From NCBI GenBank assembly GCA_029948255.1, contig JALIZF010001470.1:248001-312000 (forward strand): 64,000 nt of DNA. Reading direction: 5' to 3'. The position numbers and the translations under genes were made by a program. Below the pieces are notes generated by a model that saw only the letters and a list, made by a program, of their open reading frames with translations, made no database searches and had not been told where the DNA came from. Shown here piece after piece: positions 36,223 through 46,304 of this stretch (position 1 is its first letter; every line of letters begins with the position of its first letter). Source of the DNA: Telmatactis stephensoni (taxonomy: Eukaryota > Cnidaria > Anthozoa > Actiniaria > Isophelliidae).

Positions 36223-36577
36223 TCTTGCGTCCCCACTGAACCTAGTCACTTGGTCTCCCCGCTGACTAGAATTAAGAACAAACTCCACTAGTTGGACAAA
36301 TTTATATCTTGCTCAAACCCTGCTGCATTTAGTAGCCAATCTCTTTGATGTTGTCTGGATAAAAAGACATTTAGACTGTTACAAATATGTTCTGTTCAAT
36401 ATTCATATCCTGCATAATCAGCATAAGCTTCAAACTTTTTGCTTTCATTGGCTCTAAAACACAATACAAATGGATATCTAATTATACATCATATTTATTG
36501 TTAGTTATTGTTGTCTAAATATCTTTTTATCTGAACAATGTTAATAAGATGACTGCACCTTTGTGAATTAAAAAAAA

Positions 36578-38686
36578 TCATTTCTCAAAACCTGTCAATT
36601 CACAACTGATAGCCCAGAGTTTGTTTTGAATATCTAAGTCATAGGATTCTTCATTGCTTTTTGTTTCTTGACAATTGTCCAAATACAAGCCACCTCTTCC
36701 TTCAAGGTCGGGAGAGAGACAGGCATACAGACTGGTTAATGCACCTTGTTCAGGGGTCTACATAGGAGAATTAATAAGATTAGCTATTCATCATAACTTG
36801 TAGTCTAGGGACAGGTTGTTCGAAGGGTGATTAAACTTAATCCTGGGTAAAATTGAATGGTTTTCTTTAGATTTAATACTGGGTTAGCGCTAATCACCTT
36901 TTGAACAACCAGGCCTTGATCTTGATAAATTAAATAACATCTGTTATGTGCAACACTTAATTCTAACCTCGTTAATGGCCAAAAATGGACAAGCCTGTCT
37001 AGCTAATCCTATTGGAAAATGCCATCACTTTATCCAAATGGATATAGTGCTTTTTTCAGTTACTTACCAAGAACAGGAAACTTGGCCATTATGTTCTGTG
37101 GATATCTAATCACCCATGGCACATGCCTAAAGAGATCAGTGTTAACTACCCCTGGGTGTAGTGTATTAGCAGTCACAAAAGCCTCTTCTTCTTTTAGCTG
37201 TCGTTGCAGAGCATAGGTAAAGAGCACATTAGCAAGTTTGCTTTGGCCATATGCTGTATATGGGTTGTAGTGCTTTCTATGTGAAATAGAAGATAGAAGT
37301 ATTTACAAATCAACTTAGATGTTTCATATTTTTAAGAAAAGCTCATTGTAGGGTGTGGCCTCTTGGGGGTCATGCTACAAAAATTTCCCTCCTTGCCTCT
37401 TCTCTAGAAGGACCTTGATTTAAAGGCTGTTATGTACAAATACCTGCTTTGCAAATCATCAAAGTTGATAGTACCAACTGAGTGAGCACTTGAGGATACA
37501 GTAACAATTCTTGCATAGCTCCCTTTGGAACCTGACCTGAAAAAAAATTGTTTAATTTCCTCTAGCTCCCTTCAAACCTCTCAATTTGGTGTTGTGTAAT
37601 GTCATTGTTCAATTTTCTTCACAACCATTTTCAGTGTATCTTCTTAATTTTCCCTTCCACTTCCCTTTTATTCACTTCTATCTCTCTCTTCCGTTCACAT
37701 CTTTCCTTTCTTGACTCTGCTATCAAAAGAAAAAGATATATACCTTTTAATCATGTCTAACAGAAGTAAGGTCAGAGCAAAATGACCCAAGTGATTGACT
37801 CCTAATTGAAGTTCAAAACCATCTTTAGTCTGTTCATGAGGTGTAAGCATCACTCCTGCATTGTTGACTAGAATATGGAGGCTACTCTCACTCTCTCTGA
37901 ACTTGTAGGCAAAATCTCTGATAGAGTTGAGACTGGCAAGGTCTAGGCTCATGTATTTTACTGAAAAAATATAGATTGAAGAAGAATCATTCTCTGAGAC
38001 TAAATAAGATTATTTATCTATTTAGTATTGTTAGTAGTTTTAATTTTTTATGAAAAACATTTCCCCAAAATTATATCAAAATATGGTACTCCTTTGTCTC
38101 AGCTCCCCTTCCCAATAGCTGCATGTTATTGTAGCTTTAAATGGGATCCCTGTGGATTTCTTTGATACAATGATCAAATTTTAAATCCTTACTGTATTTT
38201 GCTAACCTTTAGCCTCTGGTTGTTCCTCTTTTAATCTTTTTATCATATCATTTGCTTTTTCTTCTGATCTGCAAGCTTATCATTCAGTATTTTTATATAA
38301 GCTAGTACATTTACTAATAAAACAGGGATAAAAAAGACAATTTTTTCTCAGTTACAGTGAAAGAAAGGAAAAGACAAGCCTGGTGTAAAACGCACCCATA
38401 ATGACAGACATCCCCGTTCTACAAAGACCTCGAACAGTCTCGTAGCCAATTCCATTATTGCCTCCAGTAACTACTGCAACTTTATTTTCTAGCTGCAGAT
38501 GGATCTCTAAGAATATAGACGTAAGTAATAGTAATAAAGTAAATATCGATGAGATTTAGAATCAAGAAGATAAAGAATAAGTAGTAGCGTAGATCTAATA
38601 CCTTTCAAAGTGTGTTGTCTTTGAAAAACTAGCTGGGATAACAATGTTTTTGCTCCATTCAAATAATTATACAACACAGCCGCCAT
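36578..38686 (-). CDS. DHRSX-like: DHRSX-like short-chain dehydrogenase/reductase
   Basis: NAD(P)-dependent oxidoreductase of the extended RDH/DHRSX group; human DHRSX acts on polyprenol/dolichol intermediates, a role inferred here only from similarity. Exons in transcription order: 38686-38602, 38506-38396, 38275-38207, 37960-37744, 37536-37444, 37276-37068, 36757-36578; about 320 residues. Cofactor motif [10 protein letters not shown], then NNAGVM, NHLGHF, the catalytic Ser in [13 protein letters not shown] (Y-x3-K) and the C-terminal [12 protein letters not shown] and [11 protein letters not shown] typical of DHRSX. Exons 1-6 join in phase. The last junction is one base off: joined as assembled, it would read a stop at once. 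This suggests an assembly indel. The start lies in a YY1/TISU-like context and the 5' end faces SLC15A4-like. Confidence 0.88.
36811..36915. repeat. Short inverted-repeat element (TTGTTCGAAGGGTGATTA)
   Basis: ACAGGTTGTTCGAAGGGTGA at the left is mirrored by TAATCACCTTTTGAACAACC at the right, 105 bp. It resembles the 264-402 family in its outer bases. In the last DHRSX-like intron. Confidence 0.7.
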
Positions 38687-38899
38687 ATTGAAAGTTACCG
38701 GAAGTAAAGATAGTCAATTGACCGGAAGTGAAAAGACTATGTCAACAAAAGGTTTGATTGGTTGCGATGTGACTAGATATCAGATCAACGTGGTTATAGA
38801 TTAACATATCGTATCAAATAACGTACACAATGTTTTGCTGAGCTTGGATGGAGTCAGGAAAATGCCACGTTAAACTAGAGGACTGTATATTGCATCCAA
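38679..38899. promoter_or_regulatory. Bidirectional promoter, DHRSX-like / SLC15A4-like
   Basis: The two start codons diverge with 213 bp between them. Two exact ACCGGAAGT (ETS/GABP-type) sites lie at 38697-38705 and 38721-38729, 24 bp apart. On the minus strand CAATATGGCGGC at 38690-38679 covers the DHRSX-like start and fits the YY1 core, one base from the TISU consensus. No TATA box is seen. Confidence 0.65.
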
Positions 38900-41800
38900 A
38901 TGCCTTTGATAGTGAAGGGAGACGGTAGTCTTGCAGCTTCTTACAGGGATCGTGATTTAGTTCACGAGTTTTACACCTCACCAGAACCCTCAGAAACGAC
39001 GCCATTAAACCCTCGAACACCAAAACAAGATGCGATCAAAGTGCGACGAAGGATCAGAATGAGGCGTTTTTGTATTACCTGTCTTGTTCTTGCCGAGCTA
39101 TGTGAACGATTTGCTTATTACGGGATCATCATCAATCTTGTTCTCTTCCTGGACAACTTTGGGTGGTCGATGTTTGCGTCGGCTGGTGGAGTGCTTGTGT
39201 ATTCTGGGATTGCTTGGTTCATGTGTGCTTTAGGAGGTTTTATGGCTGATTCTCGCTTCGGTAGACATTCCATGATCGTAGCTGGTTTTATAGTTTATTT
39301 CATAGGAGCATTATTACTTGTTTTTATTTCCATTTGGGTGGACAATCGTCAAAAACAACCTGACCCCCAAGACAACCTCCCCATACTACCCTGGTTAGCA
39401 GCTGTTTTGCTTTCAATAGCTGCAGGAGAGGGTGCTGTCAAGGCTAACTTGTCCACCTTCAGTGCCGAACAGTTGAGAGGTGAACCACCAAATGGCACTT
39501 CAAAAAACCTTTTTAATTGTTTTTACTGGGTTTCCAATGTGCTGGCTCTCTGTGGACTTGCAGGAGTGACATACATACAACAAACAAGGTTAAAATGGAG
39601 TTCAGGCTTTACTTTAGGGTTTGCAATTCCCGTAGTATTTTTGACATTTGCTGCGGCATCATTTCTTGCCAGCTCAAAATACTTTGTCGTAAATGGGCCA
39701 CACGGGACGGGATTGAGAAATGTGCGATTGATTTATAAACAAGCATGGAAAAAGAGAAAAGACAAATTAGAGATTAGGTAATAATAACTTTTCTTCATAT
39801 ACACTTTCATGGGGATAAATAAGCAAGGTGCATTCTGGTCTGGCTTGGGTACAATGAAGGACACAATGCACATGGCTTTCAACTTCTATTCTTGTTTCTT
39901 ATATGTGTTATAATTATAGTCATAATATAACTGTATGGTATGGTACAGCTAAAGTATTACTTGAGAGTTTGTTGTGTTGTTTCCTTGTCTTAAAAAGTCA
40001 CCCACACTTTTCTAATTTATATATTTATGTATGCACATATTTGTTTGTTTGTACGTGTGTTCAGAGAACTGTCTGCAAGATCATCAATTACTTCAGCAGA
40101 AAAGATTAATTGGCTGGAAAAAGCAACTGTCCAGTTTGGTGGGACGTTCCTTAAGTCTGAAGTCAATGAGGCTAGGGCTCTTGGAAAAGCTTTTCTTTTT
40201 TCTATTACTCTAATTCCATACTGGATCATATATTCACAGGTACTTTACACATCGGTCTATGTATAATGGATTTTCTCTATATCTTTAATGTAGGTTATTT
40301 CATATCACTGTTAGGGAGCATTCATAAAAAACTGTTGTGGAGTGGGGAAGAGGGGGGGAGGGGGCAGGTAAGAAAATGGGTGCCCCAAAAGGGGGGGACA
40401 GGTTATTTTTAGTAGTCCACGGGATGGGGGAGGGGCTCTATAAAAGTCTTTGACATGAAAAGCAGCTAGGTTCCTCAAAAACATTTTAATTGGTGAATTC
40501 TCATCCTTTTTCCTCACACAACAATTTGTTGTAAATGCTCCCTTACTGGTATGTGGTTCTTCAGATGTTAGCTGTTAACCTAGCTACCATTTTGATTAAG
40601 TTTGATTAAGTTTTGTTTTGCTTTAGCTCTATTCAACATACATCCTCCAAGGACTACATTTAATGTCAACTTTAGACTCTGGCAAGTTTGTGATCCCAGC
40701 AGCATGGATGAGTTTGGTAGAAACAGCTATTGTTCTGCTAATGGTGCCATTGATGGAAAGAGTAGTATACCCAGCATGTCTGCAGTATAACGTTTTTGTG
40801 CCAAGGATGTGGAGGGTTGTTTTGGGGATGTTACTGGCAGCAGCATCTTCAGGAATGGGTAAGATGGTGGTAGCTGTCAATCATAAATTGATACCTTTTT
40901 ACTTCTATTAGCCATAAGTGAATACAGTTCAGGGATGGGTTCCAGGAGCTTAAGCCTCCTTCCCCCTTTCCTACGTGATTCAAGATTGTCAGAATTTTTT
41001 TCTAGCCACTTTAAAACTTGTCATACAGCAGATTCTATATGACTGTAAAAGTTTATATGACACAGAATGGCTACCTATTAGGGTAGGGAGTGGTTGAAGC
41101 CACAAGTCTTTCAAAGCTGTAAGGAGCTGAACCCTCGGCTGGTAACTCCCAAATATGCTTATTTTCTGGATAAGAAACCCCATTACAATTATTAATCAAA
41201 CAAGTCAAATTCCATCTCTGATTATTTCCTTTGTATGTCTTCTTAGCTGGTTATGTTGAGATGTCTAAAGCCAAATATTTCCTTGAGAATGGCTATGTCA
41301 ACCAAACTACAAGCTGTAGGGTTTACAAAGCTGCCAGTGGGTATTCCATTTTAAATCAAATACCTCAGTATGCCTTGTTGGGGATGAGTGAGGTTTTTGC
41401 CAGTATGTCAGGTAGGTAATTGTACCACTATGTACTGTCTTGATTCTAGGGAGGAACAAACACTAAAGCTAGGACTGACCACGCCCTTGTGATACTCCAA
41501 TTATTTTGATATTTAGGTTACGTTCCTATACTTAAATGGATAAATCTGAAAACGCAACCGTTTTCCCCTCGGTTGTCGCTATCCACAGGGAAATGCCGTT
41601 TTCACAGTAATATGGACAAAAAATGCAGTCTCAGGGCCCGTGGTTACAACGGGTAACTCTTTTGTTTTCTTGCAACTTACAATGCAATGCTGACGAAAGC
41701 AAAGCAAGTTGCTGGTAAGATGTCCGACAATCGCAACTCTCTTTGCCACTCGCAAAGCAACTCTTTCTGGGTCTGCGATAAATCCAGATATGTTAGTGGT

Positions 41801-42793
41801 CACTGCACTCTGATTGGCCATTTGCGACATTAATTGGTTACATTGCAGGTCGCGGGATGGATGTTAATGTAAGCTGCAACGTTGCGAAAAGTAGAAGTTA
41901 AGTTTTTCTGCAACTTGCGCAGAATGCACAATTTTCGTTGCATTACAAGTTGCAGAGAGGGTGTTACACGCGTGACCTTTACTGTAACATGCTGCGCGCG
42001 CAACAGCGTTGCATGCAAGTTGCAAGAAGAATTGCCTTGCCTTTTATCTTACCTTCTTGTAAACGAGCTCCAAATGAGGACAGAAGCTGTCAATCTGTAG
42101 CAAGCTAAAGATGCGTTTTTAAATCATCCGTATTTGTGTGAACGTATAGCCATACTAGAGTGCTTACAATATATACGTGAAAAAGTTAACGAACTAAATT
42201 GTACTAAATAGCGCGAAATCCTTTGTTTTCTATTGTTTAATTAGTGCAAACTAGTGCAATTTCTTACAAAGTTTTTCACGGATATATATTGTAAGCACTC
42301 TAGTTCCAATTATTTGTTAGTGTGCATTTATAAGATATATTTGTTTCACTGACAAATCCCTACAGGTCTTGAATTAGTCTACACTCTATGTCCTACCACA
42401 GTCCAAAGCGTAACATCTGGTCTATACAACATCATGATCAGCGCTGGTAGCTTCCTTAGTCTTGTTGTTCTTGCAATTGCTTCATGTAATGATTGGTATC
42501 CATTGCATATTGAAAGTGACATTGAATACCTCGAAAATGAAAAGACAGCTTTTTTCTACTGGATATTAAGTGGTATTGTTCTAGTCGGTGTATTTGTATT
42601 GATTATTGTTGGTTATTGCTGTGATATTGGAATAAGACGACATCATCACCATCATCGGCGGAGCGGGGCGTCGTACGAAAATGAGAGTTTAACCCCAACT
42701 GGTGATTCAATGGCTGGAGAAGAAAATGGATCCTCAGCTGACCTCCAACAAAACCCAGCGATAAATGAAGCGTACCCAGCAATAATATCATAG
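38900..42793 (+). CDS. SLC15A4-like: Proton-coupled peptide/histidine transporter, SLC15A4-like
   Basis: POT/PTR family carrier that moves di/tripeptides and histidine with protons; SLC15A3/A4 members work on endolysosomes. Exons 38900-39777, 40065-40239, 40627-40858, 41247-41411, 42366-42793; all phases agree, 625 residues. After a roughly 50-residue basic N-terminal tail comes helix 1 with the signature E66-x2-E69-R-F-x-Y-Y-G75. Further family blocks: GGFMADSRFG, GEGAVKANLSTFSAEQ, FNCFYWVSNVLAL, ALIPYW-like LIPYWIIYSQ, QIPQYALLGMSEVFASMSG, SVTSGLYNIMISAGSFL. A final helix is followed by a His-rich stretch (HHHHH) and an acidic cytosolic tail. Subfamily is inferred from these blocks; A3, A4 and A5 cannot be separated with certainty. 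Confidence 0.94.
40311..40545. repeat. Inverted-repeat element with TAGGGAGCATT termini
   Basis: TTAGGGAGCATTCATAA at the left and TTGTAAATGCTCCCTTA at the right around a G-rich interior (GGGGGGGAGGGGGCAGG). In SLC15 intron 2. Confidence 0.7.
41635..42060. repeat. Dispersed repeat shared (inverted) with PHYH intron 3
   Basis: TTGCAACTTACAATGCAATG near the left and GTTGCATGCAAGTTGCAAGAAG near the right are inverted halves; the segment 41880-41990 matches 34530-34620 in reverse complement. In SLC15 intron 4. Confidence 0.5.
42153..42304. repeat. MITE-like element (ACTAGAGTGCTTACAATATA), related to 57259-57401
   Basis: ACTAGAGTGCTTACAATATA is mirrored exactly by TATATTGTAAGCACTCTAGT (the right arm has one extra AT). 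The core ATCCTTTGTTTTCTATTGTTT is shared with the SDAD1-intron element. In SLC15 intron 4. Confidence 0.85.
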
Positions 42794-42799
42794 TACCTC

Positions 42800-42968
42800 A
42801 GGGCCGTAGCCACCGGTACGGTTGGTCAGGTTTCAACGTACCGGACCAACTTTTACCGTTAGAACCATTGTCATTGCAGTTTTGAAGCATGAATTCGTGT
42901 AGGAAAACGAAAAAACCGGACCAACTTTTAAAAACCGTACCGATGTTTAAATGGTGGCTACGGCCCTG
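42800..42968. repeat. MITE-like element with AGGGCCGTAGCCACC termini
   Basis: AGGGCCGTAGCCACCGGTAC at the left and GGTGGCTACGGCCCT at the right, with inner ACCGGACCAACTTTTA repeated in the same direction. It begins seven bases after the SLC15 stop codon and so lies in the 3' UTR. Confidence 0.88.
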
Positions 42969-43685
42969 TCCCTGTATAGCAACATACCACTGCATGTGTC
43001 TATGGAAGGTTTAATTTGCATGAATGATCAACGGCACGGGAGAACTATTGTTCATAGTAAAATATACTCCCTGTGAAAATGTTAGAAACATGGGATCAGT
43101 CTTCGATCGCTAATGTTTTTCTATTGATGCAGACAATAGGCCCATAGTTTTATAATTACAAAAGAATATAACCGCATAGTTTTTACCTTGAGCGGATCAG
43201 AAAACGCAAGCGCTGAATTCCTCACATTTTTTTATAAACCCTGTACATGCTCATGTATGTTTAACAATTAGACTTGTAGCCCGAATAGGCTACGAGTCAA
43301 TAGTCCAAGAGGCCGTAGCCAGGCTGTGTGGGTTATTTGATTCGTGGCTGCATGAGGGCGAGAGATCTACTTGTTTTATTATCCACCAACTTGTAGATCA
43401 AACTTAAAATAAGAAAATATCTGCAAATTGCCATTCAGTCGCCATTGTTTTTCTTTTCATAGCCGGCGCATTTCTCAGCCATGGGCTATCACGAATAGTT
43501 CCCTAGCAGAGTAGCCACTCAGAAAGCAGGATTTGTGATAGACTACAAGTTCGTAGATAGTACTAAATATTGATATTTTGTAAGTAACCAACAAAGAACG
43601 CGAATTAATATAATAAATTGTGGGAAATTTTGGAAGGTACTGAGTGACTGACTTATGGTGATGGCATCGTTACTTTTACTGCAAG

Positions 43686-43872
43686 CACAGGTAAAAATGT
43701 CAATTCCCAAATTGGGGAACCCTGGGTCTAAACTGGGAATCTGTTCTATTTTACTTGGGAAATCTGTAATACCCAAACTTATAAAAACAGAACAGATTCC
43801 CAGGGATTCCCTGGTTAGACCCAGGGAAGCACCATGTTTGACCCAAGCTGGGAATTGACATTTTTTCCTGTG
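43686..43872. repeat. MITE-like element with CACAGG..AAAATGTCAATT termini, copy 2
   Basis: CACAGGTAAAAATGTCAATT at the left and AATTGACATTTTTTCCTGTG at the right, 187 bp, the same length and internal blocks as 33813-33999. Confidence 0.88.
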
Positions 43873-44288
43873 AAGCGAGAGAAACCACGACTATCAGCTT
43901 AGACGGGGTTTTGACTGACTTTAACGTACGTTACGTTGATAAAAATGTTGGAGCTGTGCTAAATATTTTAAATATCTAATATTTTGTTCACTTTTCTCTC
44001 AGTATAGTACAAATGAGGTGGATAATAGCCAGACTACGAGACCCGAGATTTTTTGAATTATTCTTCCCTCTCCCCATCCCCTTTTGTAAAGGTAATTTAT
44101 TTTACTTCGAAGAGCGGGGAGTGGTTGCCCAATTCTCCCGAGCCAGGAGCTCGTGTTTAAGCTTTCGAAGGTGTGCCCTCTACTACTATTTACAGGACTT
44201 TTTATCCTTTTTGCAATTTAACGTTGAATTTCCATTATCATTAGTATATTACTACTTTATCAGTTCTTTTTGTCACATCACAAAGTCA

Positions 44289-44769
44289 ATGGCCGTTTTC
44301 ACACTAGAAGACGAACAAATCGTCTGGACGGACAAATCGTCTCATACGCACAAATCGTCTGATGTGAAAACGGGACGAACAATTGCAAAGTTTCAGACGA
44401 ACAAATCGTCTGAATTTTGTCCGTCTGTCCGTCCAGGAAGACGATTTTTCGAAGACGATTTGTTCATCCAGACGGACAAGTCGACCAAAGTCCCATCTAA
44501 ATTCACACTAGATGAACAAGGACAAACCAATGTTCGATTTTATGTATTGCGGGGGAATGGAACTAGCAAAAGGAGCGGCGGTTTTTAGACAGGTATACCA
44601 AGCCAAGCCTAGGGCCAGTCTTCTTTGCGTTCATAGTTATCCATTTGTTCGTCGATTGTCCGACTAGTATGAATTTATGACGGACAACTCATTTTAGGCC
44701 GTACTCGAATTCGCATTAGACGAACAAATCGTTAGAGATTTGTTTGTCTTCTAGTATGAAAACGACCAT
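44289..44769. repeat. Inverted-repeat element with iterated ACGAACAAATCGTCT units
   Basis: ATGGCCGTTTTCACACTAGA at the left and CTAGTATGAAAACGACCAT at the right bound about 480 bp. Copies and fragments of ACAAATCGTCT, itself partly palindromic with AGACGATTTGT, occur repeatedly between 44309 and 44470 and again near 44720. Confidence 0.8.
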
Positions 44770-46304
44770 TTTCAATCCAAGAGAGTTGTCGGCCTCAACT
44801 TTTTATCAATTCTTCGTGATGACTGGTGAAAACTGTGTACTCCTTAAGTATTGATCCTTCAAATCACAAAAACCCTTTTGTGCCATAAACAGTAGCAGTC
44901 ATTATTTATTCAAGACATTTTAAATTCATCTAGTCAAAATCCATGCCTAATTTGTTCACTAATTTGGATTTGAGGGTGCTGTATCTTTTTGTCTCAAACT
45001 AGTCTTAGTTGACGTACTGACCGTTAAGTTTCACCTTGTATTAGTTCCGTTGGCGAACCAGCTGCAATTAGTTGAGAAATGCTAGAGATAATTCGATATG
45101 GCCCACACCAATCAGAGTCATTCTCGAGTGATGAGACTTACAGCATGATGACTTCGAGGAGCAGGTGATACGTTATAACTGAAAAAAAAAAACACTCGGT
45201 ATTTTATATTTGTTTTCAACAATGTAACAGTTAATTTTTCATTCCAATGGAAACGAGTTTTTCTTCTGTTTTAACTATGACCTATAGGAAGGTCTTCCTT
45301 TAGATATTCTGGTAAGTGTAGTTTCCTTAGTAATATCCAAGTAATATTTGACCTATAGGGCTGAGTTCATTCAGTTCATTTATATTCCGTACAAGAAGAG
45401 TAGTGTTGTGGTTGTATTTTCACGACTGGTTAAATTTTTCTGAAGGAATTGATTTAAGGATACTGTGGGTATTAATGGTAGTTAAGTAATGTATCCTGCA
45501 GGTTAACTACTTTTAAGGAATTAAACTAAAAAGAAATGTTCTGAGAAAGTAGAAACTTTGAACAAAGAAGTGGAAAATTTTAACCACAACATAGCAACGA
45601 TCAGTTCTATTATCTCTGTCGCTTCATGTTATACTACATGGCAAACAGTTTGACAAGAGGAAAGGGGTTTCGATAGTGCAAGTTCGTTAACACGGCCACC
45701 TTTGGGCCGAAACGTTGGCCGTATTAATAGGGTTGGCCGTACAATACGGGGTTGGCCTAGTTTTAATACATTTAGGATTGCTCATCCTTGTTGCATGGAA
45801 ACAAAGTTTTAAATCATTAGTTAGCTGTAACCATGCATTCGTTATGCGGGAGTACGTTTACGGTGTTTAGTCTCGTTACGTATAACGAATGACATGATGG
45901 AGCGTTGCGTTGCTGTGGAGACTAGTAATTTTGTGCATTAGGTATTTTTGTCGTTTTGGGGAACTAACTTTTGCGATTGGCAAAGAATGGTTTTTCTTGC
46001 TGGGAATTAATTTTTGCGATTTCCATTGTGTTTCTTTCGCTGGGCCAAAAATGAACGGTTGTATACGAGCTGGCCGTAATGTGGGGTTGCACTAGCTCGC
46101 TCATATAGTCATTGACACATAGATATAATTGTGTTTAGAGCAACTGTTACCTAGCTTTTCTATGTGGAACGTTAACACCCTTGACTCACCCTTCCCTCCC
46201 CCTCCTTTTCTCCTAATTGTTTTGCATGCCTAAAACGAAGTTCTCTCTCTTTCCATTTGTAGGTAAAATAAACTGACTTTAGTTAATCTCAATCTATATT
46301 AATA

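Larger units (their letters stand above)
42794..46304. other. Intergenic region SLC15 - first PAN/EGF gene
   Basis: Repeat-filled: MITEs at 42800-42968, 43686-43872 and 44289-44769. From about 44840 the sequence is the upstream part of a segment duplicated at about 49190. The 191-codon ORF at 44013-44588 is made largely of the 44289 element and is not a gene. Confidence 0.6.

Noticed and set aside
44013..44588. 191-codon ORF
   Set aside because: Much of it is the 44289-44769 repeat element; no domain and no splice context.
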